Of a stretch of 64,000 nt of DNA, positions 47,315 through 55,875 are shown one piece after another. The translations under genes were made by a program, and so were the position numbers. Within the stretch, counting starts at the first letter, position 1, and the number at the start of each line of letters is the position of its first letter. Source of the stretch: JACRAR01 sp041674385 (GTDB lineage: Bacteria; Pseudomonadota; Gammaproteobacteria; Burkholderiales; Rhodocyclaceae); NCBI GenBank assembly GCA_041674385.1, contig JBAYVU010000011.1:15263-79262 (forward strand), read 5' to 3'. The notes below the pieces were generated by a model, which saw nothing but the letters and a program-made list of their open reading frames with translations, was not told where the DNA came from and did not search any database.

Positions 47315-47343
47315 TTGACAGCGTGCCGACGATCGGGGAGAAT
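47315..47343 (+). promoter_or_regulatory. promoter of the cobalamin-regulated operon
   Basis: A perfect TTGACA (47315-47320) is followed after 17 bases by GAGAAT (47338-47343). The start site predicted near 47350 coincides with the first base of the riboswitch P1 stem. Confidence 0.6.
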
Positions 47344-47350
47344 GCCGCCC

Positions 47351-47523
47351 GACATCAGTATCCAGGAACACGGTGTGAATCCGTGGTGGGCCCGCCGCTG
47401 TAATCGGGGACGGATGCCGCAAGGCCGACTGTAACCAGTCGGCCAGCCACTGTCGGGGAGCACTCCGGCGGGAAGGCGCGGCAAATCCGGTCGATCCGAG
47501 AGCCAGAAGACCTGCTGAACGTC
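47351..47523 (+). ncRNA. cobalamin riboswitch (aptamer)
   Basis: The conserved core is readable in order: CAGGAACACGGTGTGAATCC (47363-47382), GCCCGCCGCTGTAA (47390-47403), GCCACTG (47445-47451), GCGGGAAGGCG (47468-47478) and the B12 box AGCCAGAAGACCTGC (47501-47515). A P1 stem can pair GAC..CAG (47351-47358) with CTG..GTC (47514-47523). It senses adenosyl- or methylcobalamin and here lies in the leader of the DUF1329 gene, with a terminator 22 bases after it. Confidence 0.93.
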
Positions 47524-47544
47524 ATATTTGTAGAAACCAATGGC

Positions 47545-47591
47545 AAGGGTTTCGTCATCGCACTTGGTCGTGCGATGACGAAACCCTTTTT
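47545..47591 (+). terminator. riboswitch-controlled intrinsic terminator
   Basis: A perfect 19-bp stem (47545-47563 with 47570-47588) with a 6-base loop TTGGTC is followed by T-rich sequence (TTTTTCTTTT). It begins 22 bases after the aptamer and ends 30 bases before the first gene. This is the expected expression platform: cobalamin-bound RNA should let it form and stop transcription. Confidence 0.9.
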
Positions 47592-47620
47592 CTTTTCCGG
47601 ATCGAAAGGAAGCTTGGAAA

Positions 47621-48982
47621 ATGAAACGATACGACCATGCGCTGGTGGCGCTTGGATTGAGTTTGATGGCCGGGGTGGTCGCCGCGGCGGTAAGCGAACA
47701 GGAAGCAGCCAGACTGGGCAAGGAATTGACGCCTGTCGGCGCGGAACGGGCGGCCAACAAGGATGGCAGCATTCCGGAGTGGAAGGGTGGCACGCCCAAG
47801 GGCAAACGTAAGCTGGCCGATGCCCGCATTGATCCTCATGCCGCCGAGAAGTTATTGTTTTCCATCGACGCCTCCAATGTCGATAAGTACAAGGACAAAC
47901 TCTCCGCTGGCCAGATCGAGTTGCTGAAGACGCGCAAGGGGTATCGCCTCGACGTCTATCCAACCCATCGCTCCTGCGGTTATCCCGATGTGATCTACGA
48001 GCGCACGCGAGCCAATGCAACCCTGGCCAAGCTCGCCACGGACGGCAACGACAACTTGGCGGCGGCGCTCGGTGGCGCATTCCCCTTCCCGATTCCGAAG
48101 ACCGGTGCCGAGGCGGTGTGGAATCACCGTCTACGCTGGCAGGGTCTGGGCCGCATCGAGTCCTACCAGACCAACTTCATCAATCCCGACGGCAGTTTCT
48201 ATGGCCTGGGACAGGAACAACTGGCCCTGACGCCTTTCGCCTCGACCAAGGCCAAGTCGCCGGAAGACGTGGGCGGTGTGCAGATGATGATTCTCGATGC
48301 AATGACTGCACCTGCGGCGCGCACTGGCGAAGTCCTCCTCGTGCACTACTTTCTTGGCAACAAGCCAAACAACGGCTGGATGTATTTCCCCGGCCAGCGC
48401 CGTGTGCGCCGCCTGCCGTCCCTGGAGTACGACAACCCCGTCCCCGGCTTCGAGAACCTGGAAACGGCCGACCAATACCCGATGTTCGCTGGGGCTCTCG
48501 ATCGCTATGACTGGAAGCTGATCGGCAAGCAGGAGATGTACATTCCCTACAACAGTTTCAAGTTTGTCGCCAAGCGAAAGATGAGCGAGGTGTACCAAGG
48601 CCTCTATCCCAACCGCGACCTGATGCGCTATGAGCTGCACCGAGTCTGGAAGGTCGAGGCGACGGTAAAGCAGGGGATGCGCCACATGTTCGCCAAGCGC
48701 ACCTTTTACCTTGACGAGGATACCTGGATGCTCATGGAGGCCGACCAGTACGATGCCCAGGGCAAGCTCTGGCGGATCATGGAAGCCTCGATTTATCCCG
48801 CTGTCGAACTCGGCGCCTGCGTCAGCCAGGAATTCATGTCCTGGGATCTGAACGCCAATCGTTACCTGGGCGAGTATGCCACGCAGGGCGCGAAGCCAAC
48901 CGACTGGCTGGCCGGTGACGAAGGGCGTATCGACCCGAAGCGCTTCGATTCCGATGAATTGCGTCGCGTCGGCGAACGCTGA
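47621..48982 (+). CDS. DUF1329 envelope protein
   Basis: A 453-residue exported protein of the DUF1329 family, whose fold is like that of LolB/LolA lipoprotein carriers. A signal peptide (about 1-23, ending GVVAAA) is followed by the typical start EQEAARLGKELTPVGAERA and the GWMYFPGQRRVRRLPSLEYD, DRYDWKLIGKQEMYIPYNSF and YHLYHRVWKVEA-like RYELHRVWKVEATV blocks. The family is found with DUF1302 and RND transporters and is thought to help outer-membrane export or insertion, but no substrate is known. It is the first gene after the cobalamin riboswitch, with an AAGGAAG ribosome-binding site. Confidence 0.92.
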   Translation: MKRYDHALVALGLSLMAGVVAAAVSEQEAARLGKELTPVGAERAANKDGSIPEWKGGTPKGKRKLADARIDPHAAEKLLFSIDASNVDKYKDKLSAGQIELLKTRKGYRLDVYPTHRSCGYPDVIYERTRANATLAKLATDGNDNLAAALGGAFPFPIPKTGAEAVWNHRLRWQGLGRIESYQTNFINPDGSFYGLGQEQLALTPFASTKAKSPEDVGGVQMMILDAMTAPAARTGEVLLVHYFLGNKPNNGWMYFPGQRRVRRLPSLEYDNPVPGFENLETADQYPMFAGALDRYDWKLIGKQEMYIPYNSFKFVAKRKMSEVYQGLYPNRDLMRYELHRVWKVEATVKQGMRHMFAKRTFYLDEDTWMLMEADQYDAQGKLWRIMEASIYPAVELGACVSQEFMSWDLNANRYLGEYATQGAKPTDWLAGDEGRIDPKRFDSDELRRVGER

Positions 48983-49014
48983 TAGCCCAACGGCACCTGA
49001 AAAGAGATGAACCC

Positions 49015-50814
49015 ATGAAAAAAATCAATCTACGTGGCAACCCCCTGACTCTGGCCCTGTTGGCGATAGGTTTCGGCTTCGCCCAGCCGGCTGCTGCCTT
49101 CAAGTTCGAGACGGAAAACGGCTGGACTGGCACCTTCGACTCGACGATTTCCTTCGGCGTGCAACGGCGCATGGCCTCGCCGGACAGGTCGATTATCGGC
49201 AACGACTCGGGCGGCGAGGTACCCGTCGCCGGGCCATTGGGTGAGCTGGTTAATGGGCCGGGCATGGGTTTCGCTGCCCCGCCCGACTTCATCTACGCCA
49301 ACGCCGACGACGGCGACCTGAACTACAAGAAGGGACAGATCGTTTCCGCCGTGCTCAAGGGCACGCACGAGTTGTTCGTCAAGGAGCAGGGCAATTGGTC
49401 GGCGTTCGGGCGCGTTACCTGGTCGTCCGACTTCAAGGCCGACAAGACGCAGCGCACGCCCCTCGACGACGAAGCGAAAAAGGCGGTACAACAGAACGTC
49501 ACTCTGCTCGATCTCTGGGTGTCCAAGGATTTGCAGCTCGGCGGCAATGCCGCCAAACTCAAACTGGGCAACCAGGTGATCAGCTGGGGCGAGGACATTT
49601 TCATTATTGGCGGCGTCAATTCGATCAACGCACTCGACCTGCGCAAGATCCACATCCCCGGCGTGCAGCTGAAGGAGATCTTCGTGCCGGCGCCGATGCT
49701 GTCGTTGTCCAGCGGCCTGGGCAATGGCTTCTCGACCGAGGCTTACTACCAGTTCCGCTGGAACAAGTTTATCCTCGACCCGGCCGGTACCTATTGGTCA
49801 TCGGGAGATTTCCTGGGCAAGGGGGGGAAACGCGGCGTATTCATTCCGACCTCGGTCATGGATCCTCTCTACGCGCTCGGTACGCCACTAGGTACCTTCG
49901 GCGACTTCGCCCCGAAGTCAGGGCGAACACTGAACTATTTGGCTAATTCGGTCGCTCCCGGACTGGGAACCATCGTGCCCGTCGACATCACCTCGCCGAA
50001 GAACGGCGGCCAATATGGCATCAATCTGCGCTTCAAGCCCACGGACGGCGACACCGAGTACGCGGCCTATTACATCCGCTATCACGACAAGTTGCCCTTC
50101 GTCGGTTTCAAGTACGACCCGGCTACCGCAAACGTGATCAATGTCCGCGCGGTCGAGCAGTACGGCGAGGACAAGGATTTGTTTGGCATCTCCCTCAACA
50201 CCACGGTGGGTGACTGGGCGGTTGGCGCGGAGGTATCCTACCGGCCGCGAGACAGCGTTGCCATCGACCCAGTTGTGCCCCATGACGGACAGTACAGCTA
50301 CTTCACCAATTTCGGCGGCCCGACTTCCTATGTGCTTAACGGCTACAAGGAGGAACGCAAGTGGCAGGCACACCTGACGGGCTTCCGCGTATTGCCGCAG
50401 AGCTTCACCCAGGCCATCAACGCCGCCGAAGGCTATTTCATGATCGAGGCCGCAGTGACCCGCTATCCAGGCCTGGCCCTGGATGGCAGCGTACCCTATC
50501 TGCTCAACAATTACACATTGCCGAGCAAGAACTCCTGGGGTTACGTCGCCGAGTTCAGTCTGACCTACGCCAACATCTTCGGCTCCGGTTGGACCATGTC
50601 GCCCATTCTCGACTTCTATCACGATGTCAAGGGCGTTAGCCCCAACAGTCTTCCCTTCGTCGAGGGGCGCAAGGCGGTGGCGGTCGGTCTCAACTTCGAC
50701 TACCACAATACTTGGAAGGCCAGCGTCGGCTATAGCAGTTTCTGGGGTGGCGGCAACCTCAACATGATGCGCGACCGCGACGTGTTGACCGCTTCTGCGT
50801 CTTACACTTTCTAA
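49015..50814 (+). CDS. DUF1302 outer-membrane beta-barrel protein
   Basis: A 599-residue protein with a signal peptide (about 1-28, ending QPAAA) followed by FKFETENGWTGTFDSTISFG, the usual DUF1302 start. Alternating hydrophobic/aromatic strands run to a C-terminal Phe (ASASYTF), the classical outer-membrane beta-barrel signature. Inner motifs KLGNQVISWGEDIFIIGGVN and YYQFRWNKFILDPAGTY are diagnostic. It would form the outer-membrane part of the export system. It lies 32 bases after DUF1329 in the same unit. Confidence 0.92.
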   Translation: MKKINLRGNPLTLALLAIGFGFAQPAAAFKFETENGWTGTFDSTISFGVQRRMASPDRSIIGNDSGGEVPVAGPLGELVNGPGMGFAAPPDFIYANADDGDLNYKKGQIVSAVLKGTHELFVKEQGNWSAFGRVTWSSDFKADKTQRTPLDDEAKKAVQQNVTLLDLWVSKDLQLGGNAAKLKLGNQVISWGEDIFIIGGVNSINALDLRKIHIPGVQLKEIFVPAPMLSLSSGLGNGFSTEAYYQFRWNKFILDPAGTYWSSGDFLGKGGKRGVFIPTSVMDPLYALGTPLGTFGDFAPKSGRTLNYLANSVAPGLGTIVPVDITSPKNGGQYGINLRFKPTDGDTEYAAYYIRYHDKLPFVGFKYDPATANVINVRAVEQYGEDKDLFGISLNTTVGDWAVGAEVSYRPRDSVAIDPVVPHDGQYSYFTNFGGPTSYVLNGYKEERKWQAHLTGFRVLPQSFTQAINAAEGYFMIEAAVTRYPGLALDGSVPYLLNNYTLPSKNSWGYVAEFSLTYANIFGSGWTMSPILDFYHDVKGVSPNSLPFVEGRKAVAVGLNFDYHNTWKASVGYSSFWGGGNLNMMRDRDVLTASASYTF

Positions 50815-50887
50815 AGCGACAGAGAAATCCGGGGGGGACAGGCCCCCGGTCTGCCGATGTCTTGCCGCTGCAAAGAGGACTTTTCTG

Positions 50888-53260
50888 GTGGTCAGTTTCG
50901 AGCGTTTCGTCCAGTCCCTGGAGAATTTCTTTTTTCGCCATCGCATCGCCACTCTGGCGGTGCTGCTTCTGTTCACCGCCGTCATGGCCGTCATGGCCCT
51001 GCAACTGCGCATGTCGGCCGGCTTCGACAAACAACTGCCGGTCGGACACGAATATACCAACGTCTTCTTCAAGTATCGCACCCAGCTGTTCGGTGCCAAC
51101 CGTATCATGGTCGTGCTGCGCGTCAGGAACGGAGATATCTGGAACCAGGCCGCGCTGCAAAAGCTCAACGACGTCACCGCGGCAATGCTGTTCCTGCCCG
51201 GCGTCGACCGGCGCTCGGTGCAATCCTTGTGGACGCCCAACACCCGCGCTTTTGAGCTGACCGAAGACGGCTTCCAGGCCGAGGACGTGATCGGCGGCAA
51301 CGTTACTGCCGCAACGCTCGACGCCGGCAAGATCGCCACCATCCGCGAACGCGTGGTGCGTGGCGGCTACATGGGCAGCCTGGTGGCCAATGACAACAGC
51401 GCCGCCATGGTGGTGGCCGATCTGCTCGAAGAAGACCCGGATACCCACCAGAAGCTCGACACTCTCGATCTTGCCGCCAGGCTGGAAAAGGAGGTGCGTG
51501 CGAAGTACGAGACACCCGAACACGCGGTGGAGATCATCGGCTTTGCCAAGCAGATCGGCGACATCGCCGCCGGCGCGACAGGAGTCGCCGGGTTCTTCGC
51601 CTTGGCTACCTTGCTGACGGCCATGTCCGTGTATTGGTATTGCCGCTCGCTGTCGCTGACCCTGCTGCCTATCGCTTGCTCGATGACTTCGGTGGTCTGG
51701 CAGTTCGGGGCGCTGACCATGCTCGGCTACGGCCTCGATCCGCTCGCCATCCTGGTGCCTTTCCTGGTTTTCGCCATCGGCGTTTCGCACGGGGTGCAGC
51801 AGATCAACGCCATCTCCAGAGCGGTGGCTGCCGGGCAGGATTCGCTGGGCGCGGCGCGGGAGAGTTTTTCCAGTCTGTTGATTCCCGGCACCCTGTCTCT
51901 GGTGACGGCCCTCGTCGGTTTCATCACCCTGGTGCTGATTCCGATTCCGATGATCCGGGAATTGGGCATCGCTGCCTCCATCGGCGTCGGTTTCAAGATC
52001 GTCACCAACCTGATCATGCTGCCTGTGGCCGCTTCCTACTTGCGTTTTTCGCCTACCTACGCCGTCAAGCTGGAGCGGATCCAGGCGCGCCGCTCAAAGC
52101 TGATCGAGCGATTGGGGTTCATCGCCGACATCAACCACGCGCGTATCGTTCTGGGTATTTTCGTCGTGCTGCTGGTGGCCGGCATCTGGCAGAGCCACGG
52201 CCGCCACATCGGCGCCCTGCAGCCGGGTGCCCCCGAACTGCGCGCCGATTCGCGCTACAACCAAGACGTGCAGAACATCGTCAGCCGCTTCGACTTGGGG
52301 ATGGATGTGCTGACCGTGGTGTTCGAGACGCCCGGCGACTCCTGCAACAACTACGACATCGTCAACTACATCGACCAGTTTACCCAGTACATGTCGCAAG
52401 TGCCGGGCGTACTCTCGGTCTCATCGCTTTCGGCCATGGCCAAGTTCGCCAATGTCGGCCTCAACGAGGGCAATCCGAAAATGATGGCGTTGCCGCGCGA
52501 CGCCAAAGCCTTGCAGGCAGCGGTCGGCTTCTTGCCCGAGTCCGGCGGTTTGTTCAACCGCGCCTGCACCATGATGGCAGCCAACATCTACCTGGCCGAC
52601 CACAAGGCGACGACCATTCAGCCGGCCATCGCTGCGGTGAAAGCATTTCGCCTGAACAACAATCCCGCGGCGCTGGGCATGAAGGTATTGCTCGCCTCGG
52701 GCAACATTGGCTTGCTCGCCGCGACCAACGAGGAAGTCGAGTCGCGTGAGCTGCCGATGATGCTCTACGTCTATGCCGCCATCCTCATGCTGGTGCTGAT
52801 CGCCTACCGCGACTGGCGTGCCATGCTCGCCTGCTGCCTGCCGCTGACGCTCGCCACCTTGCTCGGCTACTGGTTCATGAAGAGCCTGGATATCGGCCTG
52901 GGTGTGGCCACCCTGCCGGTGATGGTGTTGGCCACCGGCATCGGCGTGGACTATGCCTTCTACATATACAACCGCCTGCTCATCCACTTGTCGCGCCATG
53001 AAACGATGAAACAGGCGCTGGAAGGCGCGCTGCGCGAGGTTGGCGTCGCCACCATCTTCACCGCCATCACGCTTTCGGTCGGCGTCGCCACCTGGTCTTG
53101 CTCCGAACTGAAATTCCAGGCCGACATGGGCATCCTGCTCGCCTTCATGTTCATGACCAACATGGTCATGGCCATCACCGTGCTGCCGGCCTTTGCCGTC
53201 AAACTCGACTCGCTCTTTCCGCGCAAGGGGCCGCCGCGCGCAGCGGCGATCGGACACTGA
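50888..53260 (+). CDS. RND/MMPL-family transporter
   Basis: A 790-residue inner-membrane proton-driven transporter, with the two-repeat layout of the hydrophobe/MmpL branch: TM1 about 20-40, a periplasmic loop (about 45-220), five TM (about 230-400), then TM at 425-445, a second large loop, and five TM (about 615-770). GYGLDPLAILVPFLVFAIGVSHGVQQINAI and GLGVATLPVMVLATGIGVDYAFYIYNRL are the paired TM4 motifs with Asp. The GTG at 50888 is preceded by GAGGAC. Its role in the operon is energised transfer, probably of a hydrophobic substrate, an inference from family. Confidence 0.92.
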   Translation: MVSFERFVQSLENFFFRHRIATLAVLLLFTAVMAVMALQLRMSAGFDKQLPVGHEYTNVFFKYRTQLFGANRIMVVLRVRNGDIWNQAALQKLNDVTAAMLFLPGVDRRSVQSLWTPNTRAFELTEDGFQAEDVIGGNVTAATLDAGKIATIRERVVRGGYMGSLVANDNSAAMVVADLLEEDPDTHQKLDTLDLAARLEKEVRAKYETPEHAVEIIGFAKQIGDIAAGATGVAGFFALATLLTAMSVYWYCRSLSLTLLPIACSMTSVVWQFGALTMLGYGLDPLAILVPFLVFAIGVSHGVQQINAISRAVAAGQDSLGAARESFSSLLIPGTLSLVTALVGFITLVLIPIPMIRELGIAASIGVGFKIVTNLIMLPVAASYLRFSPTYAVKLERIQARRSKLIERLGFIADINHARIVLGIFVVLLVAGIWQSHGRHIGALQPGAPELRADSRYNQDVQNIVSRFDLGMDVLTVVFETPGDSCNNYDIVNYIDQFTQYMSQVPGVLSVSSLSAMAKFANVGLNEGNPKMMALPRDAKALQAAVGFLPESGGLFNRACTMMAANIYLADHKATTIQPAIAAVKAFRLNNNPAALGMKVLLASGNIGLLAATNEEVESRELPMMLYVYAAILMLVLIAYRDWRAMLACCLPLTLATLLGYWFMKSLDIGLGVATLPVMVLATGIGVDYAFYIYNRLLIHLSRHETMKQALEGALREVGVATIFTAITLSVGVATWSCSELKFQADMGILLAFMFMTNMVMAITVLPAFAVKLDSLFPRKGPPRAAAIGH

Positions 53261-53263
53261 AAC

Positions 53264-54241
53264 ATGAAGCTTTGCCGCACTCTCTGCCTCTTCTGCGCTG
53301 TGACGGCGACCGCCCTGGCCGCCGCTGAAGCGCTGGTGAATGCGCCGGTGAACGCGCCGCCGGTCTGGCGCGCCGCGCCGCCGATCGCGGCCGCCGAGAA
53401 GGCGCCGGTGATCGCCGCGACACGCGCCGGCAACCGCATCGTCGCCGTCGGCGATTACGGCATCGTCATACTTTCGGATGATGGCAAGCGTTTCCGCCAG
53501 GCGCTCAAGGTGCCAACGCGGGCCGTCCTCACCAGTGTGTTTTTTCTTGACGACCGACACGGCTGGGCGGCGGGCCATGATGGCACCGTGCTGGCCAGCA
53601 GCGACGGCGGCGAAAGCTGGCAGTTGCTGCGCGAAGAGCCGGCTAAGGACAGGGTATTGCTCTCGATCCGCTTCGAAAATCTTTTGCGCGGCTTTGCCGT
53701 CGGTCAGTTTGGCCTGATGCTGGCGACCGAGGATGGCGGCAAGACCTGGCATGAACGACGCCTGGTGGACGGGGATATGGGCGATAAGCATCTGATGCAT
53801 ATCTTTGCCGGTGGTGGCCGGTATTTCGTCGCCGCCGAAGCGGGCACCCTGTTTCATTCCGAAGACGGGGGCCGTCGCTGGAAAGCGGTGCAGACCAGCA
53901 ACAAGGGTTCCTTCTGGACCGGACTGGTGCTCGCCGACGGCGGCATTCTCGCCGCCGGCATGCGCGGCCACATCTATCGCAGCGACGATCATGGCATGAC
54001 CTGGAAAGAAGTGCCCAGCGGAACGCAGCAATCGATCACGGCCATCGCGCAGCGCTCCGACGGCACGCTGCGCCTGATCGGCAATGCCGGTACCGATCTG
54101 TTCAGCAACGATCAGGGCCGCAGTTTCGCGGCCAGGAACCGCGAGGATAAATTCAACCATGCCAACCTCACGGCGCTGGCGGCGGGTCCGCAGGGCGATG
54201 TCTTATTTACCCTGGGCGGTGTTGTCGCGGAGGACAGGTAG
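53264..54241 (+). CDS. YCF48/BNR beta-propeller protein, exported
   Basis: A 325-residue secreted protein with signal peptide (about 1-22, ending ALAAAEA). It has at least six Ycf48/BNR-type repeats: VAVGDYGIVILSDDGKRF, WAAGHDGTVLASSDGGESW, FAVGQFGLMLATEDGGKTW, FVAAEAGTLFHSEDGGRRW, LAAGMRGHIYRSDDHGMTW and RLIGNAGTDLFSNDQGRSF. This periplasmic propeller commonly pairs with the RND and DUF1302 genes and may be an adaptor. It follows the transporter by 3 bases and ends the operon; no clear terminator is seen. Confidence 0.9.
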   Translation: MKLCRTLCLFCAVTATALAAAEALVNAPVNAPPVWRAAPPIAAAEKAPVIAATRAGNRIVAVGDYGIVILSDDGKRFRQALKVPTRAVLTSVFFLDDRHGWAAGHDGTVLASSDGGESWQLLREEPAKDRVLLSIRFENLLRGFAVGQFGLMLATEDGGKTWHERRLVDGDMGDKHLMHIFAGGGRYFVAAEAGTLFHSEDGGRRWKAVQTSNKGSFWTGLVLADGGILAAGMRGHIYRSDDHGMTWKEVPSGTQQSITAIAQRSDGTLRLIGNAGTDLFSNDQGRSFAARNREDKFNHANLTALAAGPQGDVLFTLGGVVAEDR

Positions 54242-54258
54242 GCGGTGAGATCGATATC

Positions 54259-55131
54259 TCAGATCAGACGACCATCACGGTAATCGTTCAGCGCCTGGTA
54301 AATTTCCTCTTTGGTGTTCATCACAAACGGACCGTATTGCGCGATCGGTTCATTTAGCGGCCGAGCGGAAATCAATAGCGCTTTTGCCTCGCCCAGGGCT
54401 TCGATCGCCACGCCATCCGCCTGTCTGTCATTGGCGAGGATCGCCATGCGCTGCGCTGGAACCTTGGTTCCGGCGATGTTGATTTCGCCCCGATACACAT
54501 AGAGGAAGGCGTTGTTTCCGCTTGGCAGCGACTGCGAAAAACGAGCGCCTGCCGGCAGATGCAGGTCCAGGTAGAGCGGTGCCGTGGCAGCGCGGCTTAC
54601 CGCGCCGGCGACACCATGGCTGGCGCCGGCAATCACCGTCACTGCCACGCCAGCCGCGGTCGTGAAACGCGGCAGGTCGGCTGCGGCGAAATCGCGATAC
54701 CACGGTGCGGACATCTTGTCGCGGCCAGGCAAATTCAGCCAGAGTTGAAAACCTTCCATCACGCCTGCTTCTTGTTGCGGAATCTCCGAATGGATGACAC
54801 CACGACCCGCCGTCATCCACTGTACGCCACCGCTTTCAAGCAAACCTTCATGGCCGGCGCTGTCTTTATGCAACATGCGGCCGGCAATCATGTAAGTCAC
54901 GGTTTCGAAGCCGCGATGCGGATGGTCGGGGAAGCCGGCAATGTAGTCGTCCGGATTGTCGCTGCCGAAGGCATCGAGCATCAGGAATGGGTCAAGCCGG
55001 TGCTGTAGTTGTTGTGTCAGCACGCGGGTCAGTTTCACGCCGGCGCCGTCGGAGGTCGCCTTACCAGCCACCACTTGTTCCACGCTACGCGGATGCTGGA
55101 TAGGTTCAGTATGGGAGACGGGATTTTTCAT
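54259..55131 (-). CDS. pirin family protein
   Basis: A 290-residue bicupin of the pirin/YhhW family, some of which act as quercetinase or redox-sensitive regulators. The N-terminal cupin shows PDHPHRGFETVTYMIAGRMLHKDS, with the metal-binding His residues, and WMTAGRGVIHSE with another His and Glu. The C-terminal cupin has PLYLDLHLPAGARFS and FLYVYRGEINI. The start at 55131 has an AAAGGAG site (about eight bases away). It is 50 bases downstream of the azoreductase gene on the same strand and so likely shares its transcript. Confidence 0.92.
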   Translation of the reverse strand: MKNPVSHTEPIQHPRSVEQVVAGKATSDGAGVKLTRVLTQQLQHRLDPFLMLDAFGSDNPDDYIAGFPDHPHRGFETVTYMIAGRMLHKDSAGHEGLLESGGVQWMTAGRGVIHSEIPQQEAGVMEGFQLWLNLPGRDKMSAPWYRDFAAADLPRFTTAAGVAVTVIAGASHGVAGAVSRAATAPLYLDLHLPAGARFSQSLPSGNNAFLYVYRGEINIAGTKVPAQRMAILANDRQADGVAIEALGEAKALLISARPLNEPIAQYGPFVMNTKEEIYQALNDYRDGRLI

Positions 55132-55181
55132 TTTGAAAACTCCTTTCCTGGTGTGTTTCGATTCGCGCTTGATGGGCAAGT

Positions 55182-55781
55182 TCAGGCCAAGGCTGCGGCA
55201 ATATCCGCCTCTGCTTCAGCAAAGCCTTGTTGAGCGGCTTCGGCGCCCATGTTCAGTCCTTCCGCGTAAATGAAATGCAGCTCGGTCATGCCGAGGAAGC
55301 TGAGCACGGTTTTCAGGTACGGAACCTGGGAGTCGCTCTCGGTACCGCGGTAGCGACCGCCACGCGCCAACGCCACATAAACCTTTTTGCCCTTGAGCAA
55401 ACCCTCCGGCCCGTTCGCGGTATAGCGGAAGGTGACACCGTTACGAGCAATGGCGTCGATCCAGTTCTTCAACTGCACCGGCACGCCGAAGTTGTACATC
55501 GGCACGCCGAGCACCAGCACGTCGGCCGCTTGGACCTTGGCGATCAGCGCATCATCGAGCGCCACGCGTGCTGCCTGTGCGGGGGTGCGCTGATCGGCTG
55601 AGGTGAACAGCGCACCAAGTGCCTCTTCATCCAATACCGGATGCGGGTCGCTGGCAAGATCGCGCAGCATCAGTCTTGCATCCGTGTTCGTCTTCAGCAG
55701 GCGGGCGACGATGGAATTGGCGACATAGGTGGAATTGGCACCTTCACGGCGGGCGCTGGCGTTGATTTGTAGAATGTTCAT
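55182..55781 (-). CDS. azoR: FMN-dependent NADH-azoreductase
   Basis: AzoR (199 aa) is a flavodoxin-like quinone and azo reductase that protects against thiol and quinone stress. Motifs: ILQINASARREGANSTYVAN (phosphate-binding start), LVLGVPMYNFGVPVQLKNWIDAIARNGVTFRY, the classical AzoR block, and GGRYRGTESDSQ. Length matches the enteric enzyme. It is divergent from a LysR gene, 94 bases away, the usual arrangement for a regulator and its target. Confidence 0.95.
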   Translation of the reverse strand: MNILQINASARREGANSTYVANSIVARLLKTNTDARLMLRDLASDPHPVLDEEALGALFTSADQRTPAQAARVALDDALIAKVQAADVLVLGVPMYNFGVPVQLKNWIDAIARNGVTFRYTANGPEGLLKGKKVYVALARGGRYRGTESDSQVPYLKTVLSFLGMTELHFIYAEGLNMGAEAAQQGFAEAEADIAAALA

Positions 55782-55796
55782 GGGGTTCTCCTTTGG

Positions 55797-55808
55797 GTTG
55801 TAAACAAC
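55797..55808. promoter_or_regulatory. possible LysR operator
   Basis: GTTGT-aa-ACAAC is a perfect palindrome in the divergent gap between azoR and the LysR gene, containing a T-N11-A-type spacing nearby. It lies 16 bases upstream of the azoR start. Confidence 0.35.
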
Positions 55809-55875
55809 TGAAATGCATTCTATTGATGCTAAAATAAATAATGAAGCCCATAAATCGGATAACACTGTTCCAAAA

